64,000 bases of DNA, taken from assembly GCA_036936605.1 (NCBI GenBank), contig JAUPFV010000005.1, positions 156,861,195 through 156,925,194 on the forward strand. The letters run 5' to 3'. The notes beneath the pieces are model-generated. The model worked only from the letters and a program-made list of their open reading frames with translations, did not search any database and had not been told where the DNA came from. Made by a program: the position numbers and the translations under genes. Source of the stretch: Limnanthes douglasii subsp. nivea (lineage: Eukaryota; Streptophyta; Magnoliopsida; Brassicales; Limnanthaceae). Shown here piece after piece: positions 1 to 12,100 of this stretch (position 1 is its first letter; the number at the start of each line of letters is the position of its first letter).

Positions 1-19
1 AAAAATAATGGATAATGGA

Positions 20-400
20 TAATGTCGATCAACTTTACTGATCTTAGTCATGCCTACCCGAATGATGCTTTTCATTTTCGTAGAATCATCAAGTTGTGGA
101 TGCAACGAATGAAAATGAATTTATGTCATTCATGGATGCATATTCAGGATATAATCAGTTAAAAATGCATTCAAGTGATGTGTACAATATAATTTTCACG
201 ACGAAAAAATGATTATATTGTTATAAAATGATTCCATTTGGTTTGAAGAATGTTGGTGCTGCGTATCAAATAATTGTGAATCATAGTTTATACAAGGAGT
301 TGGGAAACAATACGGAGGCTTACATGGACTCTATGATAATTAAAAAAATAAAACAAGTGATCATGTGCCAACAGTGTTTGAAACATTTGACAATCGTAGA
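20..400 (+). pseudogene. Ty3/gypsy reverse transcriptase fragment
   Basis: Three broken reading frames read as the middle of a gypsy reverse transcriptase: a decayed 'DLSHAYPNDAF' segment near the left edge, then MIPFGLKNVGAAYQ from 228, then AYMDSM where family members have YxDD. The catalytic second Asp is replaced and there are stops and frame changes, so this is a dead scrap. The left end runs out of the window. It may belong to a plus-strand element unrelated to the minus-strand pol at 4-6 kb. Family assignment is firm, lineage is not. Confidence 0.75.
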
Positions 401-725
401 AAGTATAATATGTGCCAAAATTTTACAAAAACCTTTTTCTCTTAAGTTTAGAATTAACAACTCTATCAAGAACAAATTTCTATTCTATCATCATCACGTT
501 ATCAATATTCTTCCTTATATTTCCTAAATTATTTATTAATATCTCCAAACCACTCTTAGAATCTTAACAGCTATAACCTTTTTGAAATCAGAACTAGAAA
601 TCACTTCCTCTAATACTACCATTTCTCATTTTTATTTTATTTTAGTGACATAACTAGTAGTAAAAGAAAGTATACCAAAATAAAAGTTACCCCAAAATTT
701 ACGAATCAAGATGAAGTCATCAACC
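401..725. other. No gene seen
   Basis: AT-rich sequence between the RT scrap and the next recognisable reading frame. The short open frame running in from the left loses all similarity to RT after about 400. No LTR ends, PBS or repeats were seen. Confidence 0.5.
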
Positions 726-3110
726 TAGACGCCGAAGAATAAAAAGATGAGCTTGGAAATCCAGATCTTTTGCAAGAATTTTTCGAAAACCAATCGAAAC
801 CTTACAAATATATGTCTGAACTGGAACACCAAATGATTAGATATGAGCATGGAATTCCAGATTACATAGCCATTTATCAACCTAGACTTGATGATTTACC
901 CCATCACATCATTAGTGATGAAATTTTATTGTTCATGACCTCATTTGTATAAGGTTTACGATTACCATTTCATCCGTTCATTACCAGCTTCTTAAGGCAT
1001 GTTAGAATATGCCACACTCAATTATTTGCCAATGAGTGACGAGTTCTCCTTAGCGTTCTCTTAAGCTCTCTGTTATTGGAAATTAAAGTTAATATTGAAT
1101 ATTTTTTTTTCATTGTGAAAGTTCAAAAACTTCAAAATAGTTCATTTTACTTCATGACTCTAAAAGACCCACTCTGAATCATCAACATTCCTTCCTCCGA
1201 CCATCACTTGAGAACCAACTTTATCTATACGATTAGAACTTTGGAATCTAGGGATGGTCGTGATGGTTTTGGTCTAATAGAAAGAAGATGGATGAAAATA
1301 CGTAAGCAAAGATCCTTACCCTCCAAAAGTACTACACATATTACTTGTTTTAAATATTTTAACCTATATTATTACTCATCTGTACAAATCCTGACAAAGT
1401 AGTTGCATCTATCCAAAATATTTCTCAAGATGAGAGACCAATGTAGATTCTATCTCTAGCTGATCATCTCGTTTTTTTGATAGACTTGCACTATATTTTT
1501 ACTGTTGAAAACTTTATTCAGGCCGGGCTATGGCCGCTTCCCCAGATCACTATGACTCAAGATAGAAAACCACATTTTACAGTACTAAGAAACCAATTAC
1601 TACTGAAGATGATTTGCGTATGCTACGAGATCGTATAAGGGCTCAAAATCTTTAAGAACTTGGCTTAAATGTGCCAAAAAAATAAAATGGTAAAATATCG
1701 AGAAAGCAGTAAAACTTCTCCACAAAAACCCTCTCTTACAAAAATAGCACCGCCACCGACTCAGCCACCTCCAACAATATATCACCAAGGCTACTAACAC
1801 AGATTCAAAGTCCCCGTCAAAAGAAAAACATAACTTTTAATAATAAAGATAACTATCTCTTTCTCCATATTGAACCCATAAAAAAAACAAAGAACCAAAG
1901 AAACTCTCCCGAAAGATGCACCGATTCAAACTTCCAAACCGGATAATCTCAAAAAACACTTACCTCTCTATCTGACTCCACCATTGAAGAAACCAGGAAA
2001 CGAAAAACCATCATGCCAAACATAATTCCACCTCTGACACAAAGCCACAGACAACTAACCGGCCAGTTAACAAATGAGACCCCACAATGAAAGTTTCTTA
2101 CACCCGTAATCCAAACACTTACCGAGTAACATCTGCCCCCACACACTACTGGTCCTCCAATTTATGTCTCAATCCCCTCATAGACATTTCTTAGCTCTCA
2201 TCTACTCTCTTAATGCCCCAAAATGGCTCAGTATAACAATATGAGTTGTTCAGATATTTTGCGCAAACAATTTGAAATTCAGTTAGAGGTTAGGCTTGAA
2301 CATTGAATTACTATTTTACTAACTTTATAGCTTTACTTATAACCTCAAATTTTTGAGTTTACCTTCAGTATTCACAACTCCATGGCACTGGCCTATATGA
2401 CCATGACCCGTGCTGATATTGACACCATGGAAACTTTCCAACCGGATAAGATAGTGATCGAGTCAAGGCAACAACGAAGGGAATTAATTACTTTTGAACA
2501 AGGTTTACAGAAAATAAAACAAGCTCACTACATATTACAAAGTGCGAAATTGGTTGTTGAGAAAGCTTTTATCACCTATGAAGCTGAGCGAAATGGTGCT
2601 AATGCTTAAAAGCCAAAATACTTGCATAAAATGCAGAGATAATCAAATAAGGTAATACTCTGACAAGTCATAATAATAATATGATTTGACAAAATACCAC
2701 CCTTACTGATTGAAACAAAACTTTGAGTGCTGAGACCAATTCTTTAACTACTGAAGTATATGGTTTGAAATCTGAAATCCATGCTTCAACAAAAGTTAAG
2801 TGATTTCGAGAAATAAAAAAATAAAAAAAATTCAAAAGATGAATGAGGATACCGATCGCAGTACTTTTGATAATATCATTGAGAGAGAAGAGGTTGCACT
2901 CGCATGAGCTGAGGTGTTGGTGAGCAAAAGTTAGAAAGAAATCTTCCAATGAGTCTTAGTTACAAATCCTACTATCCGATTAGGAGAATTAGAGAAGTTA
3001 CTTCCCGAAGAAGATCATCTTAAACGTCTGAAAAGCACACTGCCTTCAGAAGAATATAAAGAAACATAAACAACCCCACTGAATGCATCATAATGAAAAA
3101 CCAAAATGAT
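726..3110 (+). pseudogene. Decayed extra (antisense) gene of Tat-like element F
   Basis: Frames around 726-1070 read EFFENQSKPYKYMSEL, then 'GIPDYIAIYQPRLDDL' and 'GLRLPFHPFITSFLRH'. This resembles the plant transposon protein region (Pfam 'putative gypsy type transposon' type) often carried as an extra ORF by Tat-lineage retrotransposons. After about 1400 come further broken frames, and 2382-2609 gives a helical, charged stretch (MALAYMTMTRADIDTMETF...) as expected for a C-terminal coiled coil. Many stops and frameshifts. It converges on the minus-strand pol at 4030-6040, the same layout as in elements A and B. The coiled-coil part is inferred from composition and position only. Confidence 0.5.
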
Positions 3111-3619
3111 AAAGGTATGAAAAATCACACCACCAGTGAGATTCCTAAGAAAGGAACCCATGATGAGAAAATAACTTTCAAAATGATAAAATCCCCTCAT
3201 GTGAAAGTCTTCCAGCTGCTGAAATTTCAAAAGAATAAAAATGATAAAATATACACTTATCCTAATTATGTTATCATGTTTTGCTTTGAAAGACCATGTT
3301 ACATGTTGTATTTCTTATATTTGTACTTGCTTAATCTATTTTGAGGACGACCAACTAATTTAATGTTTTTTTGTTATATTTTTATTACAAGTACTTTACT
3401 TGCCTTAAGAATTTTGCACGAGCTAGTTTAGAGCCTTTTATTACACATGCATATATCTTTCAATATTTTATAACAAAATTGGGATACACAGATTGTTTAT
3501 CTCATTCCTTAATATGACTGCCTACACGACCATTCACTTTCCCACTTTACAAATATTAATTTGACTATAAATTCAATATGCCACAAACCTTATTTGGACA
3601 TCCTTTATATGTATTTTAG
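3111..3619. other. Non-coding spacer, element F
   Basis: AT-rich sequence after the decayed extra gene. Short open frames here (for example 3093-3344) have no recognisable content. It leads into the tandem repeats that separate the two convergent coding regions. Confidence 0.4.
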
Positions 3620-3960
3620 AATATTGTGTTTGGTTATTTAACCAACATCTCTTATTTGACAATTTAGTAATGACATAATATGGCCTTTGTTTTTTTAATA
3701 TTAGGCTTGGTTATTTAACCAAAATCTCTTATTTGACAATTTAATAATGACATAATATGGCCTATTTGCGTTACCTTTCAAACTTTCGACCTTAGGCTTG
3801 GTTATTTAACCAAAATCTTTTATTTGACAATTAAGTCATGGCTTAGTATGATCTATTTGCGTAACCTTTTGATTTTTCAACCTTAAGCTTGGTTATTTAA
3901 CCATAATCACTTATTTCTCACTGAATATAATTATTCATTTATTAATAAAGAAAAATTTAC
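3620..3960. repeat. Four degenerate tandem copies, about 80-95 bp
   Basis: The block starting at ggttatttaacc recurs near 3634, 3709, 3799 and 3890, each followed by a form of 'atcttttatttgacaatt' and, in the first three, 'gcctatttgcgtaacc'. The core ggtta-tt-taacc is itself a short palindrome. The block lies between the convergent extra gene and pol of element F, where A and B carry a different palindromic repeat. Confidence 0.75.
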
Positions 3961-4029
3961 AATAATTCTTGCCCCCACGTCTAGATATACAAATTTTCCT
4001 TATACAATTTCAAATGCTGAACATTACAG

Positions 4030-6040
4030 GGATGCTTCAACATGTTTATATTTAAATCTTGTCATTTATATGTGCTGTGAAAACCCTTAGAATCAACTGT
4101 ATACGGAACTTCCCTTGTCGGTGCTAACTTTCCAATATTCATATCTTTTGACACTTGAAAACGTTTCTTCATAACCAAATCACCTTTCTTAAATTCACTG
4201 GCCTCAGTTTGGCATAAAATCTACTTTTCATCAAACTCTTATAATGCTGAGCTCTAACTCTTGCTTGATCACGATGCTTTCCAATTAAGTCCATCAAAAT
4301 TTGATTTCCTTTAATGTTATCTTGTTATAAATAATAGTGAATCCTATGACTAGGAATAACCACTTCTTCCAATAACCACAACATCTAATCCATATACTAA
4401 AGAAAAAGGTGTTTCCTATATAGAAACTTTTGGAGTTGGTTTATATACCCATAATACTTCAGACAATTTCTCTGCATATTTACCCTTTGCTCTCTCAACT
4501 TTGTTTTTTGATTCCATCAGTAACTGTTCTATTTTTTTTATCTCCACATGTCCCTTAGTCCGTGGATAATAAGGTGTTGAAGTTTTTTCCACAATTCCAT
4601 ATGTTTTGTAAAATGTTAACATTATTTCATCTTGAAACCGTGGGCCCATATTTGTCATCAATATTCTTGGAATCCCAAACCGTGAAAAAAATATGACCCT
4701 TAACAAATTCACGTATATCTCGAGTTATAGTTTTTTTTATAAAAGCTTTTCCTCATCCCACTTGGTAAAATAATCAACAACTAAAACCAAAAATTCCCTT
4801 TTACCCTTGGCCGTCGGCAATTTATCCACCTATAAATTCCCACTTGTCAAAATGACAAGGCATGGGAGCCATAGTAAGAGGTTGACTCGATAAATGACTC
4901 ATTAGAGTATATAATTGATAATTACTATACCCTTGCACCATGGTCTCTGCATCAGCTGCCAATTTTCGCTAATAAAAACCCGCTAACAAAAATCGTCTAA
5001 TTAAACTCTTATAACCATAATAGGTACCAACAACCGCTTCAAGCCAATCACACTATACAAACAAAGCTTCTTCCTCATTCAAACAACGCAATAAAATCCT
5101 CATAAACCTTTTTATATAAAATACCCCATCAAAAATTACATATTTTGCTCCATGGGATCTCAGATTTGAGCCTCTGCTTTACCCTAGGGAAGTACATTAT
5201 CCTTAAAATACAACAAATATTCTTACCTTGAATGATTAACCACGTGAACTTACAGCATTTTAAACTCGTCTTCCATGTCAACTACCTCGTCTATGGATGA
5301 CCTTTCTTGCAAAATTATCAAAGGATTATCCCCTACCACAAATATTTTTGCAAGTAAATAGGAATCCAAATTAACAAGACGAGGCACTTGCTCAAAATTA
5401 ATTTTTCCACATTCCTTAACCCAACCCCTCAAAACATTTTAAAAAACTCTCACACTTTCATGCTTAGCTTCATAAACTCCATTGGCCTGACTAATTACCA
5501 ATTTAGAATATGACTTGACTCAAATTACTTTTACCCCATAAATATGAGCCAATTTCAAAACTCCTAAGACAACCTCATATTTATCATTATTATCAGTTCA
5601 ACAAAGTAAAATCTTATAGATTCTTATATCTCTTCTCTAAAAAGCATTTTCAAAATAACCCCAAATCCACTTATTCCAACTTTAGATGCTCCATGAACTT
5701 TAAGTATCCATTTAAGATCACTAACTATACCCAACTGTACTTCCTCAGCAACAATTAACCTTTCCTTGACAAATTCATTAATAAAGTCTTCTACCTCTTG
5801 AGCCTTGATTTTCGTCTAAGGCTAAAAACAATCTCGTATTCACCCAATTCTACCAACCACTTTGTGAGTCTTCTTGAAAAATCATATTTTTGCAATACAC
5901 TTATCAAGGGAAAATATGTTATAACCACAATAATATGACTTTGAAAAAAAGGTCTCATCTCTTGTGCGGATATAACCAAACACAAGGCTAACTTTCCCAA
6001 ATTCAAATATCATTTTAAGTATCAATTAAACTTTTTCTAA
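4030..6040 (-). pseudogene. Tat-like pol remnant: RNase H, aRH, integrase
   Basis: Read leftward from 6040: LALCLVISAQEMRPFFQSH and 'LTKWLVELGEYEI' (end of RNase H, 6006-5791), a decayed 'GVLKLAHIYGVKVI' region typical of the second RNase H (about 5560), INFEQVPRLVNLDSYLLAK (5432-5250), then integrase core RFGIPRILMTNMGPRFQ and YYPRTKGHVE (4712-4416). The second integrase Asp (normally TDNGP) reads N-M-G-P. Many stops and frameshifts. RT is absent, cut off at the start of the D LTR at 6081. Confidence 0.8.
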
Positions 6041-6080
6041 CATAGTAAACTGTGTTTTGTACTTTATCCACTGTTCTAAT

Positions 6081-6457
6081 TGATGAGTCCGGAATTATTC
6101 ACCACTCCATACTAAGAAATCCGGACAGGGGTAATTCGGACAATAGGTGCCCACTGAACCATCCGGACATGACAAAAGTACTAAAACACTAAACACCTTT
6201 TGACTAAGCTAGGTGTTAATCTACTTAAAAACTAATGGGTCTTTAAACACGACCCGATTTTGCAACTTGACCCGAAAGCCCACGGGTCCATAATTAAGGG
6301 TATAAATACCCAACCACTTTCATTAATGAGGGTAATGAACATTTAATACAACCAGACAGCTGAAATCTCTCACTACAAAACACCTAAACATTTAATACCC
6401 TTAAAATTCCCTAAAATATCTGACAAAATTACCCTCATTCCAAAATAATCCACACCA
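6081..6457 (+). repeat. 5' LTR of Tat-like element D
   Basis: Starts TGATGAGTCCGG and ends ATAATCCACACCA, giving TG...CA ends. Both ends match the LTRs of A and B read on the minus strand, so D is the same family in the opposite orientation. A TATA-like 'gtataaatacccaacc' lies near 6300. It is followed two bases later by a PBS. The five bases before it are ctaat; no partner duplication is visible because the right end of D is missing. Confidence 0.9.
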
Positions 6458-6460
6458 AAT

Positions 6461-6478
6461 TGGCGACCACAGTGGGAG
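6461..6478 (+). promoter_or_regulatory. Primer binding site of element D
   Basis: TGGCGACCACAGTGGGAG directly after the LTR. The same 18-mer, with one change in A, follows the 5' LTRs of A and B. It begins with TGG as required for pairing to a tRNA 3' CCA end, and resembles the TGGCGAC PBS of Ogre/Tat elements. The exact tRNA was not identified. Confidence 0.8.
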
Positions 6479-6529
6479 GAGAAGGTGCCTGAATCTAGCA
6501 TTCAAAACTAGCAAGAGAAACCAGTTCGG

Positions 6530-8160
6530 ATGAATCCAGACGAGCAAGCAGTGCCACCACCATTGATAGAAGTTGTGGGTGAGAACGATGAGTACACAAT
6601 AAAAAAACAAGACAGGCTGAAAGCTGAAATAGAAGCCTTGAGAGCTGCTAAAAATGCGGAGTTAGGCTTGAAAAAAAAATCGAGTGTCAGCTATTCACCA
6701 CACTGACAATCCAAGGGAGAATGACCCATCAACAAAGACTCACTTAAGTACTAAAAAGACCAATGTCAGCTCCAAAAAGTATCACCGGTCTAAACCTGTG
6801 GAGAGCTAAGATTCTGAGTCCTCTAGCAGCTCCTCGAATATGGACTTGAAGAGTCCCTGTCATCCAACAATGATGAGGGAAGAACCAAGAAGAAGCAAAA
6901 GTTGGTTAAAAAATATTCAAGAAAAAAGGACAGGCATGGAAGGTTGAAAATGCATCTGGGAAAAGGGTCATCTCACAGCCACAGCCATGGTCGGAGGCAT
7001 GTGGATCAGCTGCTGCTGGATCCCTTTGCTTTCCATGATGATCCAGGTATTTTTGCAACACCTAATGAAGACATTGTCTTTAGTCGTGGCCGAAATTGGA
7101 GACAATCTTTATTGTCCTCTAAAATACTATCTGGAAACCTTCATAAGAGGTTTGACAGTACTAAGATGGAAAAGTATGATGGGAGCAAGGATCCAGATAA
7201 TCATCTGGAGCAATTTAAAAAAATTATGATGAATTTTAACGATGATGACAAGTTGCTCTGCAGAGCCTTCTCTCAATCTTTTGCGGGGAGTGCTCTGTAC
7301 AATAGCCTACCACAAGGGTGCATCAGGAACTTTGATATGTTTTGGGTGGCCTTCCGGAGGTAGTTTGTTGGAAGTAAGGAGGTGAATGGCAATTGAGACA
7401 CTATTATCCATTGTTCCCAAGAGCCAAATGAATCATTGAAAGACTATATAAGTCAGTTCGTGAACACAAAGAATGGGCTAGCTGATTGCTTTGAACAAGT
7501 AGCAATAGATTCTCTGAGATAGGGTTTGAACCCTGAGAACCTGGCCGATTTGGTAAATAGGAAGAAGGCCATGACGTGGGGCGGTTTACTGAACCACGTG
7601 AGAAAGCAAATCAATGTAGATGAAACGAAAAAGACTAGGGTGTTTAGGCAAGTGAGATCTGCCCCAACTGCACCAAACCAGAATCAATCCGGATACAAGG
7701 CTAAAGAAGCTAGACGGGGTCCCAACAGGGCCAAGGCTTAATCTCACCCAACTCCAGCTTAGAGCCAGCAGTCCATAAATAAAAGAGGACATTGGGTCCA
7801 ACAGGAGTGGTTTGCCGAGTTGAAAGAGAATATGGAAACCATATATGACAAAACAAAAGATGAGGTGCATTTTAGGAAGCCGACAACGCTTCAATCTCCT
7901 AGGGAAAGTCGTAATACTTGTTTCTGTCAATATCATCATGATATTGGCCATAACATAGAATATTGCATCGCTTTGAAACAAGAGGTGCAAAATTTGATTG
8001 AAAGAGGAAAATTAGGTGCTTATATCAAGAGAAGAAGTGAGAACATGCCTGATAGTGCTCATCGAGCTGGCCCAGCAAACAATGCACGGACATCGGCTTC
8101 GAACGGGGCCATGGTAATTATTGAAAGGTTTGATATAGAGTCAGAGTACTTGGGTGGGTG
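6530..8160 (+). pseudogene. gag of element D, disrupted
   Basis: Begins with ATG at 6530 ('MNPDEQAVPPPLIEVVGEND'), matching the gag start of B. The N-terminal charged region is broken by stops (6700-6900). Then come open pieces 6902-7363 (DPFAFHDDPGIFATPNEDIV, 'MEKYDGSKDPDNHLEQFKK', the retrotransposon gag core), 7526-7741 and 7820-8191 (a cysteine/histidine stretch reading CFCQYHHDIGHNIEYC). At least four in-frame stops. It corresponds to gag of B at 52952-51318, which helps place the breaks. Not functional as it stands. Confidence 0.85.
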
Positions 8161-9235
8161 TTATAACAGAACGTACCAAGACAGTATCTGACCTCATAAG
8201 CTTTTTTAAGTCGCTTACTATATTTGGGGGAGACACAATGACTGCGCCAACTCCTTCTTCAAGGAAGAGGCATGTTCACACATTGGCTACTCAGTTAGAG
8301 GGAGGCATGTCCTCCTATCAATCCCAAATTCTTATTCCCTTTATTGTTTTTTTTGAAGATGACTTGAGGGACATAGCTGGTCCTCATGAAGATGCTGTGG
8401 TGATAGGAGCATCGATTGGGGGCAATGACATTAGGCAAATTTTGGTTGACACAGGTAGCTCAACTAACATCCTCTTTTAAGTTCTTATAAACAGATGAAG
8501 AATCCGGCAGTGATTCAGCGTTCGAACAGGTCCATTGTAGGTTTCACTGGAAGCTCTGCGGATGTGGTCGGAGAGTTTGAGGAGGAAGTTTTGTTGGGCA
8601 AGGGCCTTTTCAATAAAATGGTCATGGTACTTTTCGCTGTGGTAGATTATCCCACGTGTTATAATGCGATCTTGGGAAGATCTTGGCTCTTCAAGATGCA
8701 TGCTGTGGCTTCAACAGTTCACCAATGTTTAAAATATGTTGTTCAAGGACAAGTGAGAGTTGTCCGGACTAGCCAAAAGATAGCAAGGGAATGTTATGCA
8801 ACTGCGCTTGCCCCTACAACTCTAGGGGCAGTCCGGGTAAATGAAGATTAGCAGTTGGTGGTGCTTCCTGGGGTGAGGGTGAAATTGATGACCCCAGAGA
8901 GACCCCTGGTGTTTTTATTCCGATTGAAGAGGTTGAAACCCATTCTCTGACTGAAGGAAGAAATATCAAGATTGGATCTAAGATGACATCAGACTTAAAA
9001 AAGAAAAGTGTTTTCCTTTTTGGCAAACCACCAACATGTTTTTGCTTGGTGTAATGCTGATGTAACCGGAGTGCCTGCGAATGTTATATCACACCAATTA
9101 TCCATCCAGAGAGATGTAGCACCTGTTGTGCAAAAAAGAAGAGCCTTCTCTAAAGAAAAATGTGATGTCATAGTTCAAGAAGTTGACCGGCTCACCAAAA
9201 TGGGGCACATCAGTGCCGAGCTCCTTCCCCAATAA
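8161..9235 (+). pseudogene. Protease and RT N-terminus of element D
   Basis: 8154-8480 ends in the aspartic protease motif ILVDTGSSTNILF. The frame continues at 8495-8851 ('NAILGRSWL', the flap-to-helix part of the protease). It ends at an in-frame TAG (8849-8851) followed by CAG, a position shared with B and E (see findings). The downstream sequence still encodes the conserved linker, with a one-base loss near 8870, then the RT start HVFAWCNADVTG and QKRRAFSKEKCDVIVQEVDR in another frame (9008-9235). RT is truncated there. Confidence 0.8.
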
Positions 9236-11545
9236 TTTGCTTCGAGGACGATGATATGAGAAAGGTTGCAGACCCACATGAAGATGCGGTAGTAATTGCG
9301 GCAGGGATAGCTGGTGATCATTTGTAAAGGTTTTTAATTGACACGTGAAATTTTGCCAACATTTTGTTTATGAGCACTTCCAAGAAAATTATCGATCCGC
9401 CTGTTATCCGACGTTCTGATAGAACTATTCTAGGTTTTATAAGAGCAACTAATGAGGTGGTTGGAGAATTGAAAGTGTGGTTGAATTAGGTCGGGGAACT
9501 TTCTAGAAAAGAGGTTGAAATTTTATTCATCGTTGTAGATGCACCTATATTTTATAATGTTATTTTTAGGAGATCGTGGTTGTCGAAGATGCATGATTTT
9601 ATTTCCATGGTATATTAGTGTTTAAAGTATGTCATGGGGAATAATGTTGGAACAATTAGAAATAACCGAAAGATAACTAGAGAGTGTTATGGAATTGCTT
9701 TATTTTCCAATCAAATTCGAGGGAATGAGTTAGAAAAATCATAGCAGCTAGCGGGGACTTCCTCAGGACTAACCCTTTTGAACGATCCAAGGGATTTCCC
9801 CAGTATTTTGGTTCATGACGAAGATTATAAAGATCATATATATCCAGGAGGAAAAGTGTTAAAATTATAACAAAGTTGTCTCTGGATTTAAAGCAAAGGT
9901 TGATTGAATTTTTATCGTCGAAATTGAATATGTTTGCTTGGTGTTCTGAAAATATAACTGGTATTTCCTTAGAGGTTATTTATCATAGGTTGTCAATCAA
10001 GAACAATTTAAGACCAATAATTCATAAAAGAAGACCTTTCTCTCATGAGAAATTCGAGGAAATAATAGCAGGGGTAGAACGTTTAACTAGAGTTGGGTAC
10101 ATTCGAGAGTCTTGTTATCTGTTATGGGCTGCAAATCCAGTTTTGGTAAAAAAGAAGAACAAAAAATGACAAATGTGTGTAGACATCACATATTTGAATA
10201 GAGGTTGCCCAAAAGATCCTTTTCGAATCTCACAGATTGATCACTTGTAGATTCAACAAACGGAAACCGGTTGCTTTCTTTCATTAATGCTTATACAAGG
10301 TATAATCAGATCAAGATGGATCCGAGGGATTAGGAAAATACTTCGTTCATTACCGGAAGGGGATTCTATTGTTATAAAGCAATGTCGTTTGGGTAGAATA
10401 ATGCAGGGGAAACTTATCAACGTCTAGTGAATAAGACTTTCGAGTCGCAAATTGGGAGAAATGTGGATTGAAGTTGTAATATTAGCGAAAAAAGGATTAA
10501 AGTTGACCCAATACCGTCAAAACCTCTTACACGTGTGACTCATCCTCTAAATATTAAGGAAGTTGTAATATTAACGAGATTTATATCACGTTCTTCGGAC
10601 AAATGCACTCATTGTTTCCAAGTGTTAAGATATGCAAATTGTTTCAATTGGACAAAAGAATGTTTGGAAGCTTTTCACCAGATTAAAGAGTATCGTTCTT
10701 CCCAGCAAATTCTTATTAAACCTTTGTCAGGAGAGAGACATTATGTTTACATAGTTGTTTCAGATTATGCTATAAATATCGTACTAGTTTGAGAAGAAGA
10801 TAATGTCCCAAAGTTAGTGTATTATATCAGTAAAAGCTTATTGGATGCAGAAACACCGTATCTGAAGTTGGAAAAGTTGGCTTTTGTATTAGTAATATTG
10901 CTCGAAAAATGTGGCCCCATACTTTCACGTTCATTCTATTATAGTACAAAAATCTTTTCATTGAAAAATATGCTTCAAATACCTGATATTTCGGGGAGAA
11001 TGACCAAATAGTCGGTTGAGTTTGGGGATTTTGATATCAAGTTTGAACCAAGAAATGAAATTAAAGCTCACGTCCTGAGAGGTTTTTTTAGTGGAGTTTC
11101 ATTCTGAACGTTCAGATATGGATATTGATAAAAATAATTTCGAGGCTGAGTGGGTAATTCGAACGGATAGAGGATCAAATATGTCTGAAAATTGAGCTGG
11201 GATACAATTGGTTTCTCCGACATGAATAACGATGTTTCAGGCCATTCAGTTTGGGTTCAAAGCAACAAATAATGAAGCAGAGGCTCGCACAAATTTGTGG
11301 GGCTAAACAAGTTAAGTTAGTCGATGATTCGCAACTTCTCATTGATCGTGCTTCTGGACAATCCGAGGCTCGAAATGATCATATAGTGAGGTATTTAAAA
11401 GCGCAAAAAGATCTGTCAGATTTCGTGGCAGATTCTTTGGCTACTATTTCATATTCTAAGAAATACATGTGGATTATTACGTTGGAGAATCCATCAGTCA
11501 GTAAGAATTCAGAGCAGATAGTTGGGATTATTGATGTAAATAGCC
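9236..11545 (+). pseudogene. Tat-like pol fragment E: protease, RT, RNase H, aRH
   Basis: A diverged relative of D. It opens in the protease ('FEDDDMRKVADPHEDAVVI', with the active site reading 'LIDT*NFANIL', Gly replaced by a stop). An in-frame TAG at 9742-9744 is followed by CAGCTA. RT begins 'NMFAWCSENITGISLEV' (about 9920) and reaches 'NPVLVKKKN'. The catalytic YxDD region is deleted: near 10465 the sequence jumps to 'LTRFISRSSDKC' in the RNase H. RNase H (VYYISKSLLDAETPYLKLEK) and aRH pieces ('QICGAKQVKLVDDSQLLID', 11251 onward) follow. It is cut near 11545 where copia G starts. Confidence 0.8.
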
Positions 11546-11554
11546 GAGTAGACT

Positions 11555-12100
11555 TTATCTTCATTCCCCCCTGCTTACAAAACCTTCAGACTGCTCGACA
11601 AAAAGATCTTCTTGCAAATCTCCATTAAAAAACGTAGATTTAACATCAAGTTGGAACACTTTCCAAATCTTTTGAGCAGTAAGAGAAAGCAAAAATCTTA
11701 CTGGGTTAACCCTAGAAAAATGTGCAAATGTTTCTGAAGAGTCAACTCCAAATACTTGTGCATATCCCTTCAAAACAAGTCTTTCTTTGAATCTGTTAGT
11801 TGAACCATCGAGATTTAATTTTTTTTTTCAGATAATTCATATTACTAAAATTATTTTTCTGTAGAGAGGTCGGTCAATCAACTCCCAAGCTCAATTTTTT
11901 TCCGATCATCGACAGCTCCTAATGCATTGCAGCCATTCAATGTTGACTATCTTTTGCATCATAGAAAAACAGATACATTACACCTTTGATAAATATTAGA
12001 TAGAGACCTAGTACCTCTTACTGGAGGATCATCAACCAAATCATCTTTCCTTTCGTCTCTCAGTTCTTCTATCATGCTACCATTGATTGAACTGTTTGGT
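11555..12100 (-). pseudogene. Copia G reverse transcriptase, N-terminal part
   Basis: The frame at 11773-11561 reads MKGYAQVFGVDSSETFAHFS and VFQLDVKSTFFNGDLQEDLF, the fingers/palm start of copia RT (the family has QLDVKNAFLNG). It stops after 'EGFVSRGE', before the YVDD box. The linker to integrase (11780-12100) contains stops. Confidence 0.85.

Larger units (their letters stand above)
726..6080 (-). mobile_element. Tat-like Ty3/gypsy element F (remnant)
   Basis: An old element read on the minus strand: RNase H, aRH-like and integrase remnants (6040-4030), then a repeat-bearing spacer (about 3620-3960), then a plus-strand extra gene (726-3110). Its upstream half (gag, protease, RT) is missing where the LTR of element D begins at 6081. 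No LTR of F was found. Grouping the pieces into one element is an inference from order and orientation, which match elements A and B. Confidence 0.5.
6081..9235 (+). mobile_element. Tat-like Ty3/gypsy element D (3'-truncated)
   Basis: LTR, PBS, gag, protease and the first part of RT in order on the plus strand. It stops abruptly near 9220-9235, inside the RT N-terminus, where a protease segment of another element (E) begins. Same family as A and B by LTR ends, PBS and protein sequence, but more decayed. Confidence 0.85.
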
